From contig DHHS01000056.1 in the NCBI GenBank assembly GCA_002403415.1, positions 15,191-20,866 on the forward strand: 5,676 nt of DNA, in the 5' to 3' direction. The DNA is from Sphingomonas sp. UBA4766. GTDB taxonomy: Bacteria > Pseudomonadota > Alphaproteobacteria > Sphingomonadales > Sphingomonadaceae. Under the pieces are notes generated by a model that did no database searches, was not told where the DNA came from, and saw only the letters and a program-made list of their open reading frames with translations. Shown one piece after another: positions 1 to 5,676 of this stretch (positions are counted from its first letter, which is position 1; every line of letters starts with the position of its first letter). A program made the translations under genes and the position numbers.

Positions 1-365
<365 letters not shown>

Positions 366-396
366 GCGCGCAAGGATGCCCCGATCGCATGCGCGC
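366..396. repeat. Inverted repeat abutting the flavoprotein start codon
   Basis: Perfect 7-bp arms, gcgcgca at 366-372 and tgcgcgc at 390-396, are separated by 17 bases. The repeat fills most of the gap between the purL stop and the ATG at 365. On the minus-strand transcript it would form a GC-rich hairpin ending directly at the start codon, with the only SD-like GGGG in the loop. No T-run follows, so it does not look like a Rho-independent terminator. It may be a chance product of CG-rich sequence. Confidence 0.4.
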
Positions 397-416
397 TGCA
401 AGATGGGGCGCGCTGC

Positions 417-2654
417 CTATGCTGCGCTGGCCGAACCCATCAGCCCGGGGAAGAACCGCGCATGCGCGGCGCGCAAATCATCAAGGGTGACCACATGATC
501 GGTTGCCGGGCATTCGACGATGATCCGCTTGGCAATGGTGCGGCCGATCCGTTCCACCTTCACGCCCGCATCGAGCGAGGCGTGGAGGAAATCGCTGAGC
601 TGATCATCGCGGACAGTCGCGACATAGAGCCCCTGATCCTCCGCGAAATAGGTCGCGGCGAGCCCGCTGGGCAGGGGTGCGGACAGCATCGCGCCGATCC
701 CGCCCGCCAGCGCCATTTCCGCGACCGTAACGAGCAGCCCGCCGTCGGACACATCGTGCACCGCGCTCAATGCTCCGCGGGTGATCCAATCGCGCACAAA
801 CTCGCCATTGGCGCGTTCAGCGGCCAGGTCGACGCGCGGCGGCGGTCCTTCCTCGCGGCCATGGCATTCGCGCAGCCACAGCGACTGACCGAGGTGGTGG
901 CGCGGTTCCCCGATCAGCACGATGACATCGCCGGTGCCCTTGAATGCAATTGTCGCCGACTTCGTCCAATCCTCAATCAGGCCCACGCCGCCAATCGCGG
1001 GCGTCGGCAGGATTGCGCTGCCCGATCCGTCCTCATTCTTCGTTTCGTTGTAAAGCGAGACATTGCCGCTGACGATCGGGAAGTCGAGCGCCCGGCATGC
1101 CTCCGCCATCCCCTCGATACAGCCGACGAACTGGCCCATGATTTCCGGGCGTTGCGGATTGCCGAAATTCATGCAGTCGGTGGTGGCAAGCGGAGTCGCG
1201 CCGACCGCGCACAAATTGCGATACGACTCTGCAATCGCTTGTTTGCCACCCTCCACCGGATCGGCAAAGCAATAGCGTGGGGTGCAATCGGTGGTGATCG
1301 CCAGCGCCTTTTGCGTGCCGTGCACCCGGACGACGGCGGCATCGCCGCCAGGCGGCTGAAGCGTGTCGCCGCCCACTTTCTGGTCATATTGTTCCCAGAT
1401 CCAGCGGCGGCTGGCGAGGTCGGGCGACGCCATCAGTGTCAGCAGATCGGCGGCGATGTCGTGCGTCTCCGGCACATTGACGAGTGCCTTGGGAGGCGGC
1501 GTTGCCACCCAGGGCCGGTCATATACGGGGGCGGCGTCCGCCAGCGGCCCCAGCGGAATATCGGCGACAGTCTCGCCGTGATGGACGAGCACCATACGGC
1601 CCGTATCAGTCACTTCGCCAATCACCGCGAAGTCTAGCTCCCATTTGCGGAAGATGCCTTCCGCAAAATTCTCGCGTCCGGGCTTTAGCACCATCAGCAT
1701 CCGTTCCTGCGATTCGGACAGCATCATTTCATAGGCGGTCATGCCGTCCTCACGGCACGGCACCCGGTCCATGTCGAGCCGGATGCCGACCCCGCCCTTC
1801 GACGCCATTTCGACGCTTGAACTGGTAAGGCCCGCCGCGCCCATGTCCTGAATGGCAATGATCGCGTCGGACGCCATCAGTTCCAGACACGCCTCGATCA
1901 GCAGCTTTTCGGTGAATGGGTCGCCAACCTGGACCGTGGGGCGCTTCTCCTCTGAATCGCTGCCGAAATCGGCCGAGGCCATGGTCGCGCCGTGGATGCC
2001 GTCGCGGCCTGTTTTGGAGCCGACATAGACGATCGGATTGCCGACACCGGAGGCGGCGGAATAAAATATCTTGTCCTGTTCGGCGATGCCGACGGTCATC
2101 GCGTTGACCAGAATGTTGCCGTCATAGGCAGCGTGGAAATTCACTTCGCCGCCGACCGTCGGCACACCCACGCAGTTGCCATAGCCGCCAATGCCATGGA
2201 CGACCCCCGCGATCAGGTGGCGCATCTTCGGATGATCGGGGCGGCCAAAGCGCAGCGCGTTCATGTTCGCCACCGGCCGCGCGCCCATGGTGAATACGTC
2301 GCGCAAAATGCCGCCAACGCCGGTGGCCGCGCCCTGATAGGGTTCGATGTAGCTTGGGTGGTTGTGGCTCTCCATCTTGAAGATGGCGGCGAGTTTGGTG
2401 CCGTCTGGCCCTTCGCCAATGTCGATGACGCCCGCATTCTCGCCAGGGCCGCAAATGACTTGTGGCCCCGTGGTCGGCAGCTTCTTGAGATGGATACGGC
2501 TCGACTTGTAAGAGCAATGCTCCGACCACATGACCGAAAATATGCCAAGCTCGGTCAGGTTCGGCGCGCGGCCCATCGCCTCGACAACGCGAGCATATTC
2601 TTCGGGGGACAGCCCGTGCTGGGCGATGATTTCCGGCGTGATTTGGTGGCTCAT
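417..2654 (-). CDS. purL: Phosphoribosylformylglycinamidine (FGAM) synthase subunit PurL
   Basis: This cytosolic enzyme of step four of de novo purine synthesis converts FGAR, ATP and ammonia (from glutamine, delivered by PurQ with PurS) into FGAM, ADP and phosphate. The 745-residue protein is the length of the small, multi-subunit PurL type, so separate purQ and purS genes are expected elsewhere; none is in the window. Seen: WSEHCSYKSS near residues 43-52, whose His46 matches the catalytic His of Thermotoga PurL by position in the motif; HNHPS at 97-101; GVGGILRDVFTMGARP at about 112-127; DMGAAGLTSSSVEMASKGG at about 270-288; SESQERM at about 313-319; and, in the second half, HDVSDGGL at about 633-640. 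These show the tandem AIR-synthase-like N and C domains. The ATG at 2654 is preferred because MSHQITPEI is the usual family start; an in-frame GTG at 2675 would add seven residues (SLKRER type) and has no better ribosome site. The SD is weak (GCGAG about 8 bases upstream). No frameshift or missing motif was noticed. It is divergent from the lipoprotein gene. Confidence 0.97.
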   Translation of the reverse strand: MSHQITPEIIAQHGLSPEEYARVVEAMGRAPNLTELGIFSVMWSEHCSYKSSRIHLKKLPTTGPQVICGPGENAGVIDIGEGPDGTKLAAIFKMESHNHPSYIEPYQGAATGVGGILRDVFTMGARPVANMNALRFGRPDHPKMRHLIAGVVHGIGGYGNCVGVPTVGGEVNFHAAYDGNILVNAMTVGIAEQDKIFYSAASGVGNPIVYVGSKTGRDGIHGATMASADFGSDSEEKRPTVQVGDPFTEKLLIEACLELMASDAIIAIQDMGAAGLTSSSVEMASKGGVGIRLDMDRVPCREDGMTAYEMMLSESQERMLMVLKPGRENFAEGIFRKWELDFAVIGEVTDTGRMVLVHHGETVADIPLGPLADAAPVYDRPWVATPPPKALVNVPETHDIAADLLTLMASPDLASRRWIWEQYDQKVGGDTLQPPGGDAAVVRVHGTQKALAITTDCTPRYCFADPVEGGKQAIAESYRNLCAVGATPLATTDCMNFGNPQRPEIMGQFVGCIEGMAEACRALDFPIVSGNVSLYNETKNEDGSGSAILPTPAIGGVGLIEDWTKSATIAFKGTGDVIVLIGEPRHHLGQSLWLRECHGREEGPPPRVDLAAERANGEFVRDWITRGALSAVHDVSDGGLLVTVAEMALAGGIGAMLSAPLPSGLAATYFAEDQGLYVATVRDDQLSDFLHASLDAGVKVERIGRTIAKRIIVECPATDHVVTLDDLRAAHARFFPGLMGSASAA

Positions 2655-2719
2655 ACGCTCGCGCTTTAGCGACACTCAATCGCTGCGTCACCCTGTCCGA
2701 ACTTGTCACGGTCAATTGC

Positions 2720-2738
2720 TGATGGCATTTTTGCATCA
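2720..2738. repeat. Imperfect inverted repeat before the lipoprotein ribosome site
   Basis: TGATGGCA at 2720-2727 pairs with TGCATCA at 2732-2738 across a TTTT loop, with one unpaired G. It sits two bases upstream of the GGAGGAG ribosome site and over the candidate -10 element. It could be an operator half-site pair or a leader hairpin, or chance; nothing in the window identifies a cognate regulator. Confidence 0.4.
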
Positions 2739-2740
2739 CT

Positions 2741-2747
2741 GGAGGAG
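2741..2747 (+). promoter_or_regulatory. Strong Shine-Dalgarno site, fixes the lipoprotein start
   Basis: GGAGGAG lies 6 bases before ATG 2754 and 9 before ATG 2757. It is the best ribosome site in the window and rules out the upstream in-frame TTG at 2703 as the start, which would also bury the signal peptide 17 residues inside the protein. Confidence 0.8.
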
Positions 2748-2753
2748 TCCCAA

Positions 2754-3725
2754 ATGATGTCGCGACGCGCTTTTTTGGGTGGAGCGGGGGTCGTCATGCT
2801 GGCGGGGTGTGGCGCCGCGTCATCCCGAGCGGTGTCGCCGGGGAGGTATCGCTGGTCGCGCCTTCTTGCGGCCGGGCCATTTCGCAAAAGCTACAACTTT
2901 CCCGTGCATGTCGCGCCGGGCGGGCGGTTCATGCTCCTCCAATCCGAGGGGTGCTGGTCGTCGCGCGATGCAGTGACGTGGGAGCGCAGGCCGCTGCCGC
3001 CTTCCGGGTCGAACATGGCCTATATGCAAACGATTTTTCACAATGGCGCGACGTGGGTGCTTGGGCGGCACCGGGGCGATTATCTCGATTTTGCGATCGA
3101 CCCGGCGATTCTGCGCACCTCGGACTGGGAAAGGTGGGAAGCCGTTGGTCAGGCGTCCGGCTTTCCACAGGTGATCTTTGCCGCAGCGGCCAGTTTTGCA
3201 GGATGGATGTGGATGATCGGCGGCCATCGCGGAGGTCAAGCGGTGGCAGAGGTTTGGAGGTCGCGGGACGGGCTCGCGTGGGAAGCCATGCCGTCACCGC
3301 CATGGTCACCACGCACCGGCGCCAAGGCCGCGGTGTTTGGTGGCCGGATGCTTGTCATTGGCGGAGGGGAGCTTGACGGACCGGCGAGCAACGACATCTG
3401 GTCAACCGATGACGGCAAAACGTGGCGCCGCGACTGTCCACAGATCGCGCCCGAGCGCCCCGTTGGTTTTGCACCACAGGTTTTTGATGATCGGCTGTGG
3501 CTGGTGGGCGCGAACCGCTCAGGCAGTTTTGAAAGCGCGATGCTGGTGTCTCAAGACGCGAAAACTTGGCAGCCGGTGAGCGCCCCATGGAGTGCGCGGG
3601 GTGGAGTCGCCACCTGGGTTAATGGGGACCGCATGTATCTGACCGGGGGCAAGCATTCACATGTCGAGCGCGGTCAAACGGTGTTCGTCTATTCGAACGA
3701 TGTCTGGGCGATGAGCCGACGTTGA
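2754..3725 (+). CDS. Predicted Tat-exported lipoprotein with six-bladed Kelch/Asp-box-like propeller
   Basis: I do not recognise a named family; the function is unknown. From ATG 2754 the protein has 323 residues. Residues 3-8 (SRRAFL) fit a twin-arginine motif, followed by a short hydrophobic stretch and the lipobox LAGC with Cys19, so export as a folded, lipid-anchored protein is predicted. Residue +2 is Gly, not Asp, which favours the outer membrane. The mature part carries six motifs of the type S-x-D-x-x-x-W: SSRDAVTW, TSDWERW, SRDGLAW, STDDGKTW, SQDAKTW and SNDVW. Their Trp residues are at 76, 128, 176, 224, 272 and 318, spaced 52, 48, 48, 48 and 46. STDDGKTW is a canonical Asp-box (SxDxGxTW). 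Each is preceded by a strand with GG or a variant (IGG, VIGG, LVGA, LTGG), as in Kelch or BNR repeats. Inference: a six-bladed beta-propeller for ligand, glycan or protein binding outside the cytoplasm. No sialidase catalytic set (Arg triad) was recognised. ATG 2757 is an equally placed start. The gene stands alone on the plus strand, convergent with the aquaporin gene. Confidence 0.88.
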   Translation: MMSRRAFLGGAGVVMLAGCGAASSRAVSPGRYRWSRLLAAGPFRKSYNFPVHVAPGGRFMLLQSEGCWSSRDAVTWERRPLPPSGSNMAYMQTIFHNGATWVLGRHRGDYLDFAIDPAILRTSDWERWEAVGQASGFPQVIFAAAASFAGWMWMIGGHRGGQAVAEVWRSRDGLAWEAMPSPPWSPRTGAKAAVFGGRMLVIGGGELDGPASNDIWSTDDGKTWRRDCPQIAPERPVGFAPQVFDDRLWLVGANRSGSFESAMLVSQDAKTWQPVSAPWSARGGVATWVNGDRMYLTGGKHSHVERGQTVFVYSNDVWAMSRR

Positions 3726-3751
3726 TGTGATCTGCGGTCGCCGATCCCCGT
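3726..3751. other. Short convergent gap, no terminator seen
   Basis: Only 26 bases separate the stop of the lipoprotein gene from the stop of the aquaporin gene. I see no stem of useful length and no T-run in either direction, so a bidirectional intrinsic terminator is not supported; the two transcripts probably overlap at their 3' ends or end by Rho. Confidence 0.4.
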
Positions 3752-4408
3752 TCACGTGCGCTTGGTCGGTCCGGCCAGCCATGTGCCAACCACAACGCCC
3801 GCCCAGCCGCCCGCCAGCTGTGCCGCGATAAACCCCGGCGCGTCGATCGCTCGGATGCCGGCAAAGCTGTCAGTCAGCGCGCGCGCGATGGTGATGGCCG
3901 GGTTTGCAAAGCTGGTCGATGAAGTGAACCAATAGCCCGCAACAATCCAGAGCGCGACAAGCGCGGGCACCGCGTCTGCCCGCTGGCGGCTGCCGACCAC
4001 AATGGTAAATAACAGGCCAAAAGTCGCGACGAATTCGCCAAGCCATTGCCCGGGGCCGGTGCGCACTTTGCCGCTCAGCTCGAACAGCGGCATGTCGAAC
4101 ATCGCATGGGCGATCAGCACGCCTGCAATGCCGCCGATCAATTGGGCGGCGATATAGGGAAGCCACTGCCGCCGTTCCCCCAGCATTAGGGTCACGGCCG
4201 GGTTAAACTGCGCGCCCGAAATCGGCCCCAGCAGCGTGATGAGCACGAAGAGCACTGCACCTGTCGCCGCCGTATTGCCCAGCAGCGCGACCGCGTCATT
4301 GCCGCCCGCCAGCCGCTGCGCCATCACGCCCGACCCGACCACAGTTGCAAACAGGATCAACGCGCCAATGCCTTCGGCGGCCAGCGCGCGCGGGGTTGCG
4401 CCGCTCAT
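3752..4408 (-). CDS. MIP/aquaporin-family channel, AqpS-like (probable arsenite channel)
   Basis: An inner-membrane channel protein of 218 residues, normal for a bacterial aquaporin. Seen: six likely membrane spans at about 8-30, 42-62, 84-104, 122-142, 147-165 and 190-212, and the two half-helix signatures, SGAQFNPAVT (NPA at 69-71) and SFANPAITIAR (NPA at 169-171). In classical aquaporins and GlpF an Arg directly follows the second NPA and forms the aromatic/arginine filter; here it is Ile172, giving a wider, less polar constriction. The first motif has Gln where SGAH is usual. The ATG overlaps the arsC stop as ATGA (4405-4408), so translation is probably coupled to ArsC. Known for the family: S. 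meliloti AqpS, also partnered with ArsC, lets arsenite out of the cell. Inference: this channel does the same. A role in water, glycerol or another small neutral solute is possible, since no transport test can be read from sequence. Confidence 0.93.
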   Translation of the reverse strand: MSGATPRALAAEGIGALILFATVVGSGVMAQRLAGGNDAVALLGNTAATGAVLFVLITLLGPISGAQFNPAVTLMLGERRQWLPYIAAQLIGGIAGVLIAHAMFDMPLFELSGKVRTGPGQWLGEFVATFGLLFTIVVGSRQRADAVPALVALWIVAGYWFTSSTSFANPAITIARALTDSFAGIRAIDAPGFIAAQLAGGWAGVVVGTWLAGPTKRT

Positions 4409-4761
4409 AGGATTTCGCGCACGACGTCCTGTGGCCGACAGAGCCGTACCCCCTTTTCCGTTTCAACCAGCGGCCGGTTGATGAGAATCGGGTGCGCCAT
4501 CATCGCGTCCAAAATCCGTTCGCCATCGGCATCGAGCAGATCAAGCTCAGCGCATAGTTCGGCCGCCGGGCTGTTGTGAGTGCGCAGTCCCTCGCGCGGG
4601 GTGATGCCTGCGCGCGCGTAAAGATCGACCAATTGCGCGCGGCTGGGCGGGTGCTGGAGATATTCGATAACGATCAACTCGATGCCGGGCGTATCCTGAA
4701 GAATCGCGAGCGTCTTGGTTGATGTGCCACACCCCGGATTGTGCCAGATGGTCGCCTTCAT
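4405..4761 (-). CDS. arsC: Arsenate reductase ArsC (glutaredoxin-dependent type)
   Basis: A cytosolic enzyme of 118 residues that reduces arsenate to arsenite using glutathione and glutaredoxin in the R773-type family; related Spx/YffB proteins share the fold. Seen: IWHNPGCGTSTKTL at residues 5-18 with the nucleophilic Cys11 and the following Gly-Thr-Ser loop, Arg60, and INRPLVE at 95-100 with Arg96, then VRLCRP at 105-110. These Arg positions agree with the arsenate-binding Arg60, Arg94 and Arg107 of R773 ArsC within two residues. The INRP motif favours a true ArsC over Spx or YffB. The start ATG at 4761 is the only one that keeps the Cys loop near the N-terminus; a G-rich stretch upstream is a weak ribosome site. 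Its stop overlaps the aquaporin start, and it follows accC by 39 bp, so accC-arsC-aquaporin could be one transcript. No arsR site or gene is visible. Confidence 0.92.
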   Translation of the reverse strand: MKATIWHNPGCGTSTKTLAILQDTPGIELIVIEYLQHPPSRAQLVDLYARAGITPREGLRTHNSPAAELCAELDLLDADGERILDAMMAHPILINRPLVETEKGVRLCRPQDVVREIL

Positions 4762-4800
4762 GCCGCTGCCCCCCGCGATTGCCGAGTCTATCCGGGACTA
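4762..4800. other. accC-arsC gap, no clear promoter or terminator
   Basis: The 39 bases between the accC stop and the arsC start contain only a 4-bp AGTC/GACT stem and a G-rich run before the arsC ATG. There is no T-run after a stem and no recognisable -35/-10 pair. This favours readthrough from accC, though a promoter inside the end of accC cannot be excluded. Confidence 0.35.
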
Positions 4801-5676
4801 TTAGCCCCCTTGGCCTGCCGCGTCACGCGCCAGCCACGCTTCCAGCCATTTGATCGTATAGTCGCCGCGCTGGAAATCGGGCTCATCGAGCAGCGCCTGA
4901 TGCAGCGGGATGGTGGTTTTCATCCCCTCGATCACATATTCCTCAAGCGCGCGGCGCAGGCGGCGAAGCGCCCCCTCACGCGTGTGGCCCCAGACGATCA
5001 GCTTGGCGATCATTGAATCGTAATAGGGGGGCACCCGGTATCCGGCATACAGCCCGCTATCGGCCCGCACGCTCAGTCCGCCGGGCGCGTGATACGCCTT
5101 CACCGTGCCGGGGGAGGGGGCAAAGGTGCGCGGATCCTCCGCATTGATCCGGCATTCGATGGCGTGACCGCGAAACTCGACATCTTCCTGCCGCAGCGCA
5201 AGGCCATGGCCCTCAGCGACGCGGATTTGCTCGCGCACCAGATCAAGCCCGGTGATCGCCTCTGTCACCGGATGCTCCACCTGAAGCCGGGTATTCATTT
5301 CGATGAAGTAGAACTCGCCCGCTTCCCACAGGAATTCGATCGTGCCCGCGCCGCGATAGCCCATATCGGCCATGGCTTTTGCGACAATGCCGCCCATCCG
5401 GTCGCGCTCAGCGGGCGAAAGCACGGGGGAGGGTGCCTCCTCCAACACCTTTTGGTGGCGCCGCTGTAGCGAGCAATCGCGCTCGCCCAGATGGATGGCG
5501 TGGCCATTGCCGTCGCCGAACACCTGAAATTCGATGTGGCGCGGATTGCCGAGATATTTCTCCATATAGACGGTGGCGTCGCCGAACGCGGCCTTTGCCT
5601 CGTTACCCGCCTGCTGCATCATCGTCTCAAGACTGTCGGCATCAGCCACCACTTTCATGCCGCGCCCGCCGCCGCC
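4801..5676 (-). CDS. accC: Biotin carboxylase subunit of acetyl-CoA carboxylase (partial, N-terminus off right edge)
   Basis: The ATP-dependent enzyme that carboxylates biotin on AccB with bicarbonate, the first half-reaction of malonyl-CoA formation for fatty acids; cytosolic. The visible 292 residues correspond to about residue 163 to the end of the 449-residue E. coli protein. The reading frame is open to the right edge and begins in the glycine-rich ATP loop (GGGGRGM), so the methionine at 5658 is internal and not the start. Seen, in fragment numbering: MEKY at 38-41; PRHIE with the equivalent of His209; RRHQK with the Lys238 equivalent at 76; FIEMNTR at 124-130 carrying the equivalents of Glu288, Asn290 and Arg292; QVEHP; and ECRINAEDP with the catalytic Arg338 equivalent at 176. 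All active-site residues in this part are present. It ends as a free subunit with no fused biotin carrier domain, so it is AccC rather than the alpha chain of propionyl-CoA or methylcrotonyl-CoA carboxylase; accB is expected just upstream, off the window. Confidence 0.96.
   Translation of the reverse strand, partial: GGGGRGMKVVADADSLETMMQQAGNEAKAAFGDATVYMEKYLGNPRHIEFQVFGDGNGHAIHLGERDCSLQRRHQKVLEEAPSPVLSPAERDRMGGIVAKAMADMGYRGAGTIEFLWEAGEFYFIEMNTRLQVEHPVTEAITGLDLVREQIRVAEGHGLALRQEDVEFRGHAIECRINAEDPRTFAPSPGTVKAYHAPGGLSVRADSGLYAGYRVPPYYDSMIAKLIVWGHTREGALRRLRRALEEYVIEGMKTTIPLHQALLDEPDFQRGDYTIKWLEAWLARDAAGQGG

Larger units (their letters stand above)
2655..2753. promoter_or_regulatory. Divergent intergenic region between purL and the lipoprotein gene
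   Basis: These 99 bases must carry the start signals for both flanking genes. For the plus-strand gene a weak sigma70-like pair can be drawn, TTGTCA at 2703-2708 and CATTTT at 2726-2731 with 17 bases between, but the -10 matches only half the consensus. For purL, no convincing -35/-10 pair was found. A short stem, AGCGA/TCGCT at 2668-2672 and 2680-2684, lies in the purL leader. No purine riboswitch or long conserved leader fits in this space. The promoter calls are tentative; only the divergent layout is certain. Confidence 0.4.

Noticed and set aside
1992..2669. 225-codon plus-strand open reading frame
   Set aside because: Antisense shadow of the purL N-terminal half; no ribosome site of note and no recognisable domain.
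2122..2739. 205-codon minus-strand reading frame across the purL start and the divergent region
   Set aside because: Overlaps purL in another frame, has a low-complexity Arg/His-rich product and no family features.
2807..3376. 189-codon plus-strand frame and several minus-strand frames inside the lipoprotein gene
   Set aside because: Other-frame shadows; the frame from 2754 has the strong SD, signal peptide and repeat pattern.
2754..3725. Sialidase or other glycoside hydrolase identity for the Asp-box protein
   Set aside because: Asp-boxes occur in many propellers; the Arg triad and Tyr/Glu nucleophile arrangement of sialidases was not recognised.
3726..3760. Bidirectional Rho-independent terminator between the convergent genes
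   Set aside because: Only a 3-bp CGG/CCG pairing was found and there is no T-run in either direction.
4236..4481. Plus-strand frames across the aquaporin and arsC genes
   Set aside because: Antisense to two genes with clear motifs and a coupled ATGA junction; products lack any feature.

Overview
The window looks like chromosomal DNA from a GC-rich alphaproteobacterium, most likely a sphingomonad (Sphingomonas/Sphingopyxis/Novosphingobium-like). This rests on the GC-rich third codon positions, the small-type PurL with its alphaproteobacterial N-terminus, and the general protein style. It is inference from pattern memory, not a search. No rRNA, tRNA, CRISPR array, insertion sequence or phage gene is visible.

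Layout from left to right: (1) 1-365, minus strand: the N-terminal 121 residues of a nitroreductase-fold flavoprotein that runs off the left edge. Its residue spacing resembles the iodotyrosine deiodinase (IYD) branch. (2) 417-2654, minus: complete purL, encoding the large subunit of FGAM synthase in purine biosynthesis. (3) 2655-2753: a 99-bp divergent intergenic region with an imperfect inverted repeat and a strong Shine-Dalgarno site. (4) 2754-3725, plus: a predicted Tat-exported lipoprotein with six Trp-ended repeats about 48 residues apart, probably a six-bladed beta-propeller. It is the only plus-strand gene. (5) 3752-4408, minus: an aquaporin-family (MIP) channel. (6) 4405-4761, minus: arsC, arsenate reductase, overlapping the channel gene by four bases. 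(7) 4801-5676, minus: the C-terminal two thirds of accC, biotin carboxylase of acetyl-CoA carboxylase, cut by the right edge.

How the genes work together: purL and accC are housekeeping genes for purine and fatty-acid synthesis. The arsC-aquaporin pair reads as a compact arsenate-detoxification unit. ArsC would reduce arsenate to arsenite, which could leave passively through the channel, as described for the AqpS/ArsC pathway of Sinorhizobium meliloti. No arsR, arsB/acr3 or arsH is seen inside the window, and the pair sits 39 bp behind accC on the same strand, so it may be read through from the acc operon. The lipoprotein and the flavoprotein have no assigned pathway here. Coding density is high and no gene-free stretch exceeds 100 bases.
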